Assembly (NCBI GenBank): GCA_002030015.1
Contig: LQBH01000008.1
Span: 1-42,083 of the forward strand
DNA from: a delta proteobacterium MLS_D
Lineage (GTDB): Bacteria > Desulfobacterota > Syntrophia > Syntrophales > UBA2210
Reading direction: 5' to 3'
DNA length: 42,083 nucleotides
Shown here: piece after piece, positions 7,938-15,911 of the stretch
How positions within the stretch are numbered: position 1 is the stretch's first letter
Layout: each line of letters opens with the position of its first letter
Notes under the pieces: model-generated
What the model was told of the DNA's origin: nothing
What the model saw: only the letters and a program-made list of their open reading frames with translations
The model's database searches: none
Translations under genes and position numbers: made by a program

Positions 7938-8732
7938 ATGGCGGAAAAGATCAAACTCTACGATACAAGTAAGTGCACCGGGTGTCGTGCCTGCCAGCTG
8001 GCCTGTAAACAGTGGAACGCCCTGCCGGCGGGGCAGACATACAACACCGGCACCTACCAGAATCCCCCCGACCTTCAGTCGAATACATGGATGCTGATAC
8101 GTTTCCAGGAGATGTCCAACGGTAACGGAGACGTCAAATGGCTTTTCAGAAAAGACGCCTGCATGCATTGCACCGACGCGGCCTGTATCAAGGTGTGTCC
8201 CAGCGGGGCCCTCTTCCGGACGAAGTACGGTTCGGTTGCCCTGGACAGGGACAAGTGCATCGGTTGCAAGGAATGTATCTCCGCCTGTCCCTTCGATGTC
8301 CCCCGCTATGATCCGGTAACGGACAAGATAGCCAAGTGCGATCTCTGCTTTTCGAGAATCGACCGGGGTATGGAGCCGGCCTGCGTGAAGGCCTGTCCCA
8401 CGGGCGCCCTGAGTTTCGGCGACAAGGACGAAATGATCGCCAGGGCCCACGCCCGGGTCAAGGAGCTGGGCGGCGACGCCAACGTGTACGGCGACCAGTT
8501 CGTCGGCGGGACGCACATGCTTTACGTGCTTACTGAAAAGCCCGATGTTTACGATGAGCTTCCCGAGCGGCCGCGCGTGCCTCTCACCGTGATTGCCTGG
8601 AAAGACTGGTTCAAGCCGTTGACGCTCCTGGCAGCGGGCGGCGTGCTGGCGGGTTCTTTCATTCACTACCTCACGCACGGACCGAAGGACACCAGCGGTG
8701 ATGACCAGGCCGGCGGGGAAGGAGGAGAATAA
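7938..8732 (+). CDS. fdnH: Formate dehydrogenase Fe-S (beta) subunit
   Basis: The 264-residue protein carries four ferredoxin-type cysteine sets. The first is C-x2-C-x2-C-x3-C at residues 13-23. The others are in CMHCTDAACIKVCP, CIGCKECISACPFDVP and CDLCF...ACVKACPTG. They make a chain of 4Fe-4S clusters carrying electrons from the alpha subunit to the cytochrome b subunit. A single hydrophobic helix near the C-terminus (LTLLAAGGVLAGSFIHYL) anchors it in the inner membrane, as in FdnH. It starts 3 nt after the alpha stop codon and ends 2 nt before the gamma start, so the three are translated as a unit. The Gly/Asp/Glu-rich tail is ordinary. Confidence 0.95.
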   Translation: MAEKIKLYDTSKCTGCRACQLACKQWNALPAGQTYNTGTYQNPPDLQSNTWMLIRFQEMSNGNGDVKWLFRKDACMHCTDAACIKVCPSGALFRTKYGSVALDRDKCIGCKECISACPFDVPRYDPVTDKIAKCDLCFSRIDRGMEPACVKACPTGALSFGDKDEMIARAHARVKELGGDANVYGDQFVGGTHMLYVLTEKPDVYDELPERPRVPLTVIAWKDWFKPLTLLAAGGVLAGSFIHYLTHGPKDTSGDDQAGGEGGE

Positions 8733-8734
8733 CC

Positions 8735-9406
8735 ATGATTCCGAAAAAGGGCATGATCAAGTCGACTGACGCGTTTGAACGACTCGTGCACTGGTGGCTT
8801 GCCATCACCTGTATTATTCTTATTCTCACGGGGCTGGGCATGATGTTTCACTCGTTTAATTTTCTCGGGACACCCCTGGGAGGGTTGAAGAACCTGAAGC
8901 TGGTGCATAACTTCACGGGTCTTCTGTTCGCCCCGGCGCTCTTCTTCGCCATTCTGATCTGGTGGCGCGAGGCGGGCGTTTTCAAGATGCCGGAGGACCT
9001 TGAATGGATAAAGGTCGCCGGCGGGTACCTGTGGCACGTGGACGATGTTCCCGAAACGGGCAAGTACAATCCCGGTCAGAAGGCCTTTTTTCTTGCCGTG
9101 GCGATATTCGGGATTCTCATGGTCGTAAGCGGTCTGATCATGTGGTTCCCCCTGTCGCTTCCGAACGGGCTGGTGCAGTGGATGTATCCCCTGCACGCCC
9201 TGGGAATGCTGGCGATTTTCCCCTTCGTGCTGGTGCACATCTACCTCGGCACGATTGGTGTTCCCGGTTCTGCCCGGGCCATTTTCACGGGTTACGTGAC
9301 CCGGTCATGGGCGGAGAAGCAGTGCCCCGGCTGGTTGAAGGAAATGGAAGCAGAAGGCAAACTGGAAATCTACGGGGAAGAAAAAGAGGAAGCGGCCCAC
9401 GGCTAG
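8735..9406 (+). CDS. fdnI: Formate dehydrogenase cytochrome b556 (gamma) subunit
   Basis: The 223-residue membrane protein has four predicted helices. Histidines suited to two b hemes and quinone contact sit in DAFERLVHWWLAI, NLKLVHNFTGL, YPLHALGML and VLVHIYLGTIG. The KYNPGQKAFF segment is a family hallmark of the FdnI/FdoI type. It passes electrons from the Fe-S subunit to the quinone pool, or in reverse for CO2 reduction or syntrophic formate production. It is the last gene of the operon; a strong terminator follows 26 nt after its stop. The acidic, basic-mixed C-terminal tail (KLEIYGEEKEEAAHG) is cytoplasmic. Confidence 0.95.
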   Translation: MIPKKGMIKSTDAFERLVHWWLAITCIILILTGLGMMFHSFNFLGTPLGGLKNLKLVHNFTGLLFAPALFFAILIWWREAGVFKMPEDLEWIKVAGGYLWHVDDVPETGKYNPGQKAFFLAVAIFGILMVVSGLIMWFPLSLPNGLVQWMYPLHALGMLAIFPFVLVHIYLGTIGVPGSARAIFTGYVTRSWAEKQCPGWLKEMEAEGKLEIYGEEKEEAAHG

Positions 9407-9432
9407 GCGCAATACAGAGAGACAATAACCGA

Positions 9433-9464
9433 AAAAGGTCCGGCCCGTCGGGGTCGGACCTTTT
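9433..9464 (+). terminator. Rho-independent terminator after the fdn operon
   Basis: A 14-bp stem (9433-9446 with 9451-9464, one G-T pair) around a GTCG tetraloop is followed by TTTTG and TTTC. The A-run on the left and T-run on the right allow termination in both directions. Confidence 0.9.
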
Positions 9465-9561
9465 GTTTCTCGGGTCTGTTCGCTTTGACGAATTGCTTGA
9501 AATCGGGTAGTAAAAAATATATACAGCACGGGACGTGAAAAACCCCTGCAGAGGTGGAAAA

Positions 9562-10404
9562 ATGGCACAAAAATTAAAAGATTCGCTCAAAATGATCGAA
9601 AGTTATAAGCACGCGAGTCCGCATTACGAAGAATTACTCGATATACTCGGCGACATTCTGATTCTGCGGGAAGAATACCGTCGAAAGATAGAGCGGGACA
9701 TATACACGGTTGAAGAATCTCTCACAGAAACAAAACTGAAAGGCGGCATGCCCCTGGTTGATTTTATGGATGGTGAGATCGACTTTGAGGAACCGAAAAA
9801 ATATTTTCTCGCCTTGCTTGATCTTGCGGAGAAGCGTGATCTTGGAGAGGCGCAGCAAATACGACAGGATCTCGAATCGGGTGTCATCGATTTCACTGAA
9901 ATGGTGCGAGCTTCTTTCGACGGGAGAGGTGCTGATGAGGCCGGCGATTTAGAAGATGCCGATGATGAGGATCTTTTTGATCTTCTCGGTTTTCTGGTGG
10001 AAGAAAGCATGCGACCGTCCCTCGAAATTTTCGCCGATCGGTATGCCGAAATCGTGAACGCGGCAAACTGGGGCGAGGGATATTGTCCAATCTGCGGCAG
10101 GGAACCGAAAATAGCCCAGTTGAAAAACGACGAGGGAGAAAAATATCTCTTCTGCGGCCAGTGCGGTTTTGAATGGCGTTACCCCCGCCTCAAGTGCCCT
10201 TTCTGCGAGAACGAGGACCAGCAGACGCTTGCCTTTTTCACCGTGGAGGACGATGAACGTTACCGCGTGGATGTCTGCAACGTGTGCAACCGGTACATAA
10301 AAACAATTGATTTCAGGAACATGAAGGAGAAGCCCAACCTCGACGTCGAGGATATCGCCACGTTGCACCTCGATATTCTGGCAAGTGACGAGGGCTACGA
10401 CTGA
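9562..10404 (+). CDS. fdhE: Formate dehydrogenase accessory protein FdhE
   Basis: The 280-residue protein has an alpha-helical N-terminal half. The C-terminal half is rubredoxin-like, with CxxC pairs in YCPICGREP, FCGQCGFEWRYP, KCPFCENED and VCNVCNRYIKTID. FdhE binds the catalytic subunit of Tat-exported formate dehydrogenases and is needed for their activity, perhaps at the Fe-S or Sec stage. ATG 9562 was chosen because AGAGGTGG lies just before it; a GTG at 9535 in frame adds nine residues without a good ribosome site. It lies just beyond the terminator of the fdn operon, so it may have its own promoter. FdhD is absent from the window. Confidence 0.92.
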   Translation: MAQKLKDSLKMIESYKHASPHYEELLDILGDILILREEYRRKIERDIYTVEESLTETKLKGGMPLVDFMDGEIDFEEPKKYFLALLDLAEKRDLGEAQQIRQDLESGVIDFTEMVRASFDGRGADEAGDLEDADDEDLFDLLGFLVEESMRPSLEIFADRYAEIVNAANWGEGYCPICGREPKIAQLKNDEGEKYLFCGQCGFEWRYPRLKCPFCENEDQQTLAFFTVEDDERYRVDVCNVCNRYIKTIDFRNMKEKPNLDVEDIATLHLDILASDEGYD

Positions 10405-10445
10405 TATTTCCTCTCCGGGAGGAGAATATTACGGAGTGGCCGTCT

Positions 10446-11102
10446 ATGCGCGACCGGGATATCGCCAAAGTAATCGCCCTTATTAAGAGCGCCATCAGGG
10501 TTGAACGCTTGCCCATGATCGACGCCGCGTCCGTGGGACGAACAGATCCGTATCGCATTCTCATTTCCACACTGCTCAGCCTTCGCACGAAGGACGAAGT
10601 AACCTGCCTCGCCGACGGGCGACTTTTCGCCCTGGCATCAACGCCGGAAGAAATGGTCAGTCTCTCCGAGAAAGTGATCAGTGACGCGATTTACCCTGTC
10701 GGGTTTTACCGTAAAAAGGCCGAGACGATTCGGTATGTTTCACGGGAATTGATCGAAAGATTCGGTTCTCAGGTTCCTCGCAGCGTCGAGGAGCTGGTCG
10801 GCATTCGGGGCGTGGGAAGAAAGACGGCCAATCTTGTCGTTTCGGCCGGTTACGGCCTTCCGGCCCTGTGCGTGGACACGCACGTGCATCGCGTGTCCAA
10901 CAGGCTCGGGTATGTCAGTGAAACCACGCCGGATAAAACGGAATCGGCGCTGCGTCGGAAATTGCCGAAGCGGTTCTGGATAGAATTCAACAGCCTGATA
11001 GTGGCCTTCGGGAAAACCATCTGCCGGCCCGTGTCTCCGAAGTGCAGTTCCTGTCCCGTAATCTCGTATTGCGAACGCGTCGGCGTGACGACCAGCCGCT
11101 GA
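10446..11102 (+). CDS. nth: Endonuclease III (DNA glycosylase/AP lyase)
   Basis: The 218-residue HhH-GPD protein removes oxidised pyrimidines and nicks AP sites. The helix-hairpin-helix ELVGIRGVGRKTANLVV carries the catalytic Lys 126, and VDTHVHRVSNRLG carries catalytic Asp 144. Cys 193, 200, 203 and 209 (C-x6-C-x2-C-x5-C) bind the 4Fe-4S cluster. Length and order are normal for Nth. The N-terminal STLLSLRTKDE replaces the usual LLSAQATD, which I remember as common in some delta groups. GGAG precedes the ATG. It follows fdhE by 41 nt and is 47 nt before a split-barrel protein. A hairpin-like ATATT..AATAT stretch lies between fdhE and nth. Confidence 0.95.
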   Translation: MRDRDIAKVIALIKSAIRVERLPMIDAASVGRTDPYRILISTLLSLRTKDEVTCLADGRLFALASTPEEMVSLSEKVISDAIYPVGFYRKKAETIRYVSRELIERFGSQVPRSVEELVGIRGVGRKTANLVVSAGYGLPALCVDTHVHRVSNRLGYVSETTPDKTESALRRKLPKRFWIEFNSLIVAFGKTICRPVSPKCSSCPVISYCERVGVTTSR

Positions 11103-11149
11103 CAACAACCCCGTATTCGAAAACAAATAAAACGGTCTGGGGGTGGAAC

Positions 11150-11605
11150 ATGGCGGACACAAAGGTGGATTTGAAGAAGGTTCTGGAACGGCTTTTCGTG
11201 ACGGAGCGGCTGGCCGTACTCGCCACGGGCGGTGATTCCGGCCCGTACACGAGCCTCATGTCGGTGGCGGTGACGCCGGACCTGGCTCAAATCTTTTTCG
11301 TGACCGACCGATCGTCGAGAAAATATTTAAATATCATTAAAAATACCGAGGTCGCCCTTCTTTTCGACAACCGGTGCGAGAGCGGTGGAGACCTTCAGCG
11401 GACGATCGCCGTAACAGTCCTCGGCCGGGCCGAGCAGGTCATGGAACAGGAGAAGGCCGCCTTTCTCGAAACGTTTCTCGCGGTCCATCCCCATCTGGAC
11501 TCTGTCGTCCGGTCGCCTTCCACGGTTCTCGTCGTGGTGGCTGTTTCGTCGTACCTGGTGGTGCGAGGTTTTGACGACGTGCGTGAACTGATTCTTCAGG
11601 AATAA
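11150..11605 (+). CDS. Pyridoxamine 5'-phosphate oxidase-family (split-barrel FMN) protein
   Basis: The 151-residue protein follows the split beta-barrel pattern of PPOX/flavin-reductase-like proteins: FVTERLAVLATGGDSGPYTS, then IFFVTDRSSRKYLNIIKNT, EVALLFDNR and TVLGRAEQV. These segments normally bind FMN or F420-like cofactors, or heme. No reaction can be assigned. ATG 11150 was chosen for its GGGGGTGG ribosome site and because the fold begins shortly after; an upstream in-frame ATG at 11042 lies inside nth. It may be cotranscribed with nth. Its stop is 14 nt from the convergent cobalamin adenosyltransferase stop at 11619, and I see no clear terminator between. Confidence 0.78.
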   Translation: MADTKVDLKKVLERLFVTERLAVLATGGDSGPYTSLMSVAVTPDLAQIFFVTDRSSRKYLNIIKNTEVALLFDNRCESGGDLQRTIAVTVLGRAEQVMEQEKAAFLETFLAVHPHLDSVVRSPSTVLVVVAVSSYLVVRGFDDVRELILQE

Positions 11606-11618
11606 AAAACGGCGTGAA

Positions 11619-12161
11619 TCAGGCTCCCGTATCGTCGTCGCCGGTACCGGCGACCCTGTTCAGGTGACGCGCCAGCACGAAGAGGTAATCGGACAGCCGG
11701 TTCAGAAAAGCCGCCGGCCCGCGAGGAATCTCTTTATTATTTTTCTTTTCGAGTTCAACAAGTTCGGCCACGCGTCGCTCCGCCCTGCGGCAGACGGTCC
11801 GTGTCAGGTGGGCCGTCGCAGCGGCGGCGTTTCCTCCCGGAAGAATGAAATGCCTGAGCGGCGGCAGCTTCTCTTCCATGCGGTCGATGGCGTTCTCCAG
11901 GGCAGCGGGTGAATCATCATGCTCGGTCACCGGGGAGCCGCACAGCGCGGACGAAATCCTGAGGAGCGTTTCCTGGACGGCGCGCAGTTCACCCGCCGAA
12001 GATGTTTCGGAATCGGGGAGAAAAGAACGGAGAAGGCCGATGCAGGAATTGAGTTCGTCAATGGCGCCCAGCGCTTCAAGGAACGAATGACTTTTTGAGA
12101 CCCTCTTTCCTCCGGGAAGGTCCGTCATTCCGCCGTCTCCCCGTTTCGTGTATATCTTCAT
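11619..12161 (-). CDS. ATP:cob(I)alamin adenosyltransferase, PduO type
   Basis: The 180-residue protein begins KIYTKRGDGGMTDLPGGKRV, the ATP-binding start of PduO-type enzymes. It continues with EALGAIDELNSCIGLL and the C-terminal helix ending FLNRLSDYLFVLARHLN. It transfers the 5'-deoxyadenosyl group of ATP to cob(I)alamin and forms a trimer of helical bundles. Start ATG overlaps the mutY-like stop (ATGA at 12158-12161), so translation is coupled. The product would serve B12-dependent mutases or other AdoCbl enzymes, not encoded here. It is the last gene of the minus-strand operon. Confidence 0.92.
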   Translation of the reverse strand: MKIYTKRGDGGMTDLPGGKRVSKSHSFLEALGAIDELNSCIGLLRSFLPDSETSSAGELRAVQETLLRISSALCGSPVTEHDDSPAALENAIDRMEEKLPPLRHFILPGGNAAAATAHLTRTVCRRAERRVAELVELEKKNNKEIPRGPAAFLNRLSDYLFVLARHLNRVAGTGDDDTGA

Positions 12162-13045
12162 CGATTTTTCTCCTTGCTTCGAGACGGTGTTTCCGGTTCG
12201 CAGACCGGCCGCGCACGGTCGACAGAAACGCGGGATCCCCGCCTCGTTACGAGTCCGTCCGCCTCGAGTCCGCGGAGTGCTTCATCGACGCGGCCTGCTT
12301 CGAAAGGCAGTTCTTCCGCCAGTTGCCGGTACGGTAAGGGCTCACTGTTCAAAAGGCGGCGAAGGATCGCGCCGCGCACCTGCCGGACTGACCCTTCAAA
12401 GGGAGACTGTTTCGTATAATGGTAACTCGCGCGGGAGGGGTTGCCCTGATTTTGCTTGAGGGAGACACCGTAATCCATGAGTGCGTTGTACCACCGCCGT
12501 GGGGTTTCCCGGTCCAGTGTCTGTTCCACGAGAGGTTCCAGTTCTCGATCCGGCACCCGCTCCCGGCCCTTGAAAAAATGGAAGAGATACACGGTCCTGA
12601 TGTTCGTTTCAATAAAAACGACGGGCTTGTTAAAGGCGAAGGCCTGCACCGCGCGGGCCGTCGCGGTTCCGATACCCGGTAGTTCGACCAGCGCGGCTTC
12701 TTCGTCGGGCACCTTCCCCTGGTGCCGTTCCAGTATCAGTTCCGCCGATTCTTTCAGCGAACGGGCTCTCCTGTTGTAGCCCAGTCCCTGCCAGCTTGCG
12801 AGAACGTCGTGCAGGGACGCCCCTGAAAGAGCTCGTACGTCGGGAAACCGTTCGATGAATTCCGTGAATTTGTCCCGCACTCTTTGTACCTGCGTCTGCT
12901 GAAGCATGATTTCCGAAACCAGTATGTGATAGGGGTCGGTGGTTTCTCTCCAGGGAAGACGCCGTCCCTGAAGTCGGTAATGATCGTCGACGATTTGCCT
13001 GAATGTCTGAATGCGGCTGCTATCGAGTTTAATGTCGGTCGTCAT
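12158..13045 (-). CDS. MutY-like HhH-GPD DNA glycosylase lacking the Fe-S cluster
   Basis: This 295-residue protein has a MutY-like core: LPWRETTDPYHILVSEIMLQ (Glu 45 matches the MutY catalytic Glu), then QTQVQRV and the HhH loop LPGIGTATARAV (122-133). At the usual catalytic Asp position it has Glu 146 in VFIETNIRTVYL. The four-cysteine 4Fe-4S loop is missing; KQNQGNPSRASYHYTKQSPF lies there instead. The C-terminal ~220-275 looks like a winged helix (RQLAEELPFEAGRVDEAL), not the MutT-like domain. I recall related FIETNIR proteins annotated as A/G-specific glycosylases. The likely role is adenine or other base excision; the true target is open. It lies 48 nt after the split-barrel gene and overlaps the adenosyltransferase by 4 nt. 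Confidence 0.8.
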   Translation of the reverse strand: MTTDIKLDSSRIQTFRQIVDDHYRLQGRRLPWRETTDPYHILVSEIMLQQTQVQRVRDKFTEFIERFPDVRALSGASLHDVLASWQGLGYNRRARSLKESAELILERHQGKVPDEEAALVELPGIGTATARAVQAFAFNKPVVFIETNIRTVYLFHFFKGRERVPDRELEPLVEQTLDRETPRRWYNALMDYGVSLKQNQGNPSRASYHYTKQSPFEGSVRQVRGAILRRLLNSEPLPYRQLAEELPFEAGRVDEALRGLEADGLVTRRGSRVSVDRARPVCEPETPSRSKEKNR

Positions 13046-13093
13046 GGGCTGATCGGCTGCATAGTGCGGAAAGAAACGTGTCGGCGGCGATTA

Positions 13094-13486
13094 TTATTCC
13101 GGTTCCGGCCCGCTGCCGACAAGCGGCAACACCCTGTCAACGCGGAAGTAAACGAGACGGGACGTTCCTTCTTGCCCGTCGTTTTGATCGTCGTGGTGGG
13201 TTCGGCGGCGCAAAGCCGCGATCGTTTCTTGATCACTCTCTTCACCTGTTTTTGTCAGGTAGAGCCGTTTCCCCCGGTAACCGGTCCCCGTTTCCCGGAA
13301 CAGGTAGCAGGCGGATGGATTGGATTCCAGGTTACGGCGACTGAGCCGGTCCGCCATGATGAAAGCGACGGTGTCGCCTTCGATGGAGTGGGGTTTCCCG
13401 TACAGTGCGGCGTTGACCTTTCCCGAGGCGTCAGCCGTGGCGAGCACTCCCGTTCCCGTTACGTCTTCGAAATAATTTTTCAGCAT
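13094..13486 (-). CDS. Pyridoxamine 5'-phosphate oxidase-family (split-barrel) protein
   Basis: The 130-residue protein runs GTGVLATADASGKVNAALYG, KPHSIEGDTVAFIMADRLSR and RNLESNPSACYLFRE, a short PPOX-type split barrel that probably binds FMN. The C-terminal LVYFRVDRVLPLVG closes the barrel. It is not a close copy of the split-barrel protein at 11150-11605, so the two are not a recent duplication. The start ATG at 13486 lies 45 nt after the CysK-CysS stop. It is third in the minus-strand operon and just upstream of the MutY-like gene. I assign no reaction. Confidence 0.78.
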   Translation of the reverse strand: MLKNYFEDVTGTGVLATADASGKVNAALYGKPHSIEGDTVAFIMADRLSRRNLESNPSACYLFRETGTGYRGKRLYLTKTGEESDQETIAALRRRTHHDDQNDGQEGTSRLVYFRVDRVLPLVGSGPEPE

Positions 13487-13531
13487 AGACTTTGATCTCC
13501 GGTTTTATTCGCGCGTCGTCTGACGAGACGT

Positions 13532-15868
13532 TTATTTCCGCGATGTCCAGACGGTTCCTTCCGGCGTGTCCTGTACCATGATACCCCGTTTTGATAACTC
13601 TTCGCGGATCCGGTCAGATTCCTTCCAGTCCTTCCGGTCTCTCGCGCGGTTCCGGTCTTCCAGCAGCCGTTCGACATCTTTATCGAGATGCCGCTCTTCG
13701 AAATTCATGACGCCGAGGACATCGTCGATGGTTCGCATGACATCAAGGATGGCCCGTTGCTCCCGTTCATCGGGACGGTGTTCCGAAAGGGCGGGGTTGA
13801 CGGCCTTCACGAAGGCAAAAACGGCTGCCAGGGCGCCCGACACATTCAGGTCATCATCCATGGACGTCATGAATCCCTGTTTGAGATCGTAGATCAACTG
13901 GTCTATTTCGTCGCCGGTGCCCGCTCCCGGAACATATTTGATCAACCGCTGAATAAAATTATCCAGCCGTTTTACTGTGTTTGCCGCCGTGTCCAGGGCG
14001 GCGAAGGAAAAGTTCAGGGGTTTCCGGTAATGCGAACTGAGCAGGAAGTAGCGGATTTCCCGCCCCGTGTATCCCTTCGCGGCAAGTTCTTCCATAGTGA
14101 ACGTGTTTGACAGTGACCGGGACATTTTCTTGCCGTCCCTCATGACCAGCTCGGCGTTAAGCCAGAAACGGGCGGGATTGTTTTCGCAGGCCGCCGTTCC
14201 GATGGCCATGACGTTTTCACAGTGGGGGAAAATGATATCCGAGCCGGAAAGATGAATATCGTAGGTATCGCCCAGGTTTTTCCAGGCCACGGCCGCGCAT
14301 TCAAGATGCCAGCTCGGACGGACATTCCCCCAGCGCGTCTTGTAGAAGATGCCCCGCTTCAATTCTTCCAGCGTGGCGCGCTTGAAAAGGGTGAAATCAA
14401 CAGGGCTGTCTTTTTCGTAATCGTCCTGGTCGACGGTTTTTCTGTGCCGGACGCGGCTCAGGTCGATATTGGAGAGGCTCCCGTAGTTGTCGAGCCGGGA
14501 AATGTCGAAGTATACGGACCGTAATTTCTCATAGGCGTATCCCTTTTCGACGAGTTTCTGCGCGAGGTCGATCATGGCTTCCACGTGCCGGCTTGCACGG
14601 GGGTAATGAATATCTTCGCTCATGTTCAGGGTTTCCATGTCCCTGAGAAAGGCCTCTATGTATTGCCTGGTGTAGTGTTCCACGTCGAGGCCGGCGCGGG
14701 TCGCTCCCTTGACCGAATTGTCCGCCATGTCGATTATGTTGATTTCATGGACGATGGTAAAACCTTTCAGTTTTAAATAGCGCATGATCATGTCGGCCAG
14801 GACGAACCGGCGGTGCGTCCCGATATGGGGCACGTCGTGAACGGAGGGCCCGCAGGAATGCATCAGCACGCGGTCGGTCCTGAGCGGCTTGAAGGGCTCC
14901 TTGTTCCGGGTCATGGTATTGTACAGCTCGAGGGTCATCAGTTTTTCGTCGGTGAACAGTTCCGTGCTGAGGTAGCGTTCGGCATTATCGGGCAGAATGA
15001 CGACCATGACGCCCTCACTCATGGTTTTTGCCTGCTCCAGGGCAACGTGCATTGCGGCGCCGGAACTCATGCCGACCATGATTCCCTCGACCCTGGCCAG
15101 TCTGCGTGCCATGGCCAGAGCGTCTTCATCCGCCACGTTCACTTTTTTGTCGAGCACGCTTCGGTCAAAAATGCCCGGCCGGTAGGATTCCTTCATATTT
15201 TTCAGACCCTGGATTCGATGACCCAGGTAGGGTTCCACGCCGATAACGAGGATGTCCGGGTTATACTCCTTCAGCCGCTTGCCGATTCCCATGATCGTTC
15301 CCGTCGTTCCGAGGGCCGCGACCACCGCCGTTACGGTTCCTTCCGTCTGGCGCCAGATTTCCTCAGCCGTTCCGTGATAGTGGGCGAGTACGTTGTTCTC
15401 GTTGTTGAACTGATCGGGGGCGAAATAGTTATCCGGAGATTGCCGGACCGTTTCGTACACCTTCTCTATGGCGCCGTCCGTGCCCAGGCGGGCGGGCGTG
15501 AGAAGCAGTTCGGCGCCCAGCGCCTTGAGAATCTTCTTACGTTCGTTGCTCACGGCTTCGGACATGGCTAGAATGATACGATATCCCTTTGCTGCGGCCA
15601 CGAGGGCCAGGCCGATGCCCGTGTTTCCGCTGGTGGCCTCGATGATCGTTTTCTCCGGCGTCAGTATGCCGTCTTTTTCAGCCGCTTCGATCATGACGAG
15701 GGCGATACGGTCTTTCACGGATCCGCCGGGGTTCATGCCCTCGAGTTTTCCGTAGACGATCATCCCTTTCGACGGATTCAATGTGTCGATTCTTACGAGC
15801 GGGGTGTTACCGACAAGATCGAGGATCGTTCCCCGGTGCTTCACGGCAGGTCGATTGGTTTTGTTCAT
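13532..15868 (-). CDS. cysS: Cysteine synthase-cysteinyl-tRNA synthetase fusion
   Basis: One 778-residue frame joins two enzymes. Residues ~10-310 are an O-acetylserine sulfhydrylase (CysK): the PLP lysine K52 lies in MNPGGSVKDRIA, EATSGNTGIGLAL binds substrate, and ILPDNAERYLSTELF ends the domain. Residues ~330-778 are a class I cysteinyl-tRNA synthetase with C339 (SCGPSVHD), HIGT (348-351, HIGH in most), C524 (WHLEC), H549 (FPHCENV) and KMSRS (581-585). The C-terminal anticodon region is present (DRIREELSKRGIMVQDTPEG). The fusion would make cysteine and charge tRNA-Cys in one protein. ATG 15868 is the more conservative start; an upstream TTG at 15922 overlaps the DUF1178 stop. Neither has a strong ribosome site. 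Confidence 0.93.
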   Translation of the reverse strand: MNKTNRPAVKHRGTILDLVGNTPLVRIDTLNPSKGMIVYGKLEGMNPGGSVKDRIALVMIEAAEKDGILTPEKTIIEATSGNTGIGLALVAAAKGYRIILAMSEAVSNERKKILKALGAELLLTPARLGTDGAIEKVYETVRQSPDNYFAPDQFNNENNVLAHYHGTAEEIWRQTEGTVTAVVAALGTTGTIMGIGKRLKEYNPDILVIGVEPYLGHRIQGLKNMKESYRPGIFDRSVLDKKVNVADEDALAMARRLARVEGIMVGMSSGAAMHVALEQAKTMSEGVMVVILPDNAERYLSTELFTDEKLMTLELYNTMTRNKEPFKPLRTDRVLMHSCGPSVHDVPHIGTHRRFVLADMIMRYLKLKGFTIVHEINIIDMADNSVKGATRAGLDVEHYTRQYIEAFLRDMETLNMSEDIHYPRASRHVEAMIDLAQKLVEKGYAYEKLRSVYFDISRLDNYGSLSNIDLSRVRHRKTVDQDDYEKDSPVDFTLFKRATLEELKRGIFYKTRWGNVRPSWHLECAAVAWKNLGDTYDIHLSGSDIIFPHCENVMAIGTAACENNPARFWLNAELVMRDGKKMSRSLSNTFTMEELAAKGYTGREIRYFLLSSHYRKPLNFSFAALDTAANTVKRLDNFIQRLIKYVPGAGTGDEIDQLIYDLKQGFMTSMDDDLNVSGALAAVFAFVKAVNPALSEHRPDEREQRAILDVMRTIDDVLGVMNFEERHLDKDVERLLEDRNRARDRKDWKESDRIREELSKRGIMVQDTPEGTVWTSRK

Positions 15869-15911
15869 GGTTGCAGGATACTTTCGCGATTGCGCCGCCG
15901 GTTCGAAAGCG

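Noticed and set aside
7404-8678. Long minus-strand open frame (424 residues) across fdnG/fdnH
   Set aside because: It is antisense to clear Fe-S and molybdopterin coding regions, His/Gly/Val-rich and without domain signs: a shadow of GC-rich codon use.
14813-15571. Plus-strand open frame (252 residues) inside the CysK-CysS gene
   Set aside because: Antisense shadow; the minus-strand frame has full enzyme motifs.
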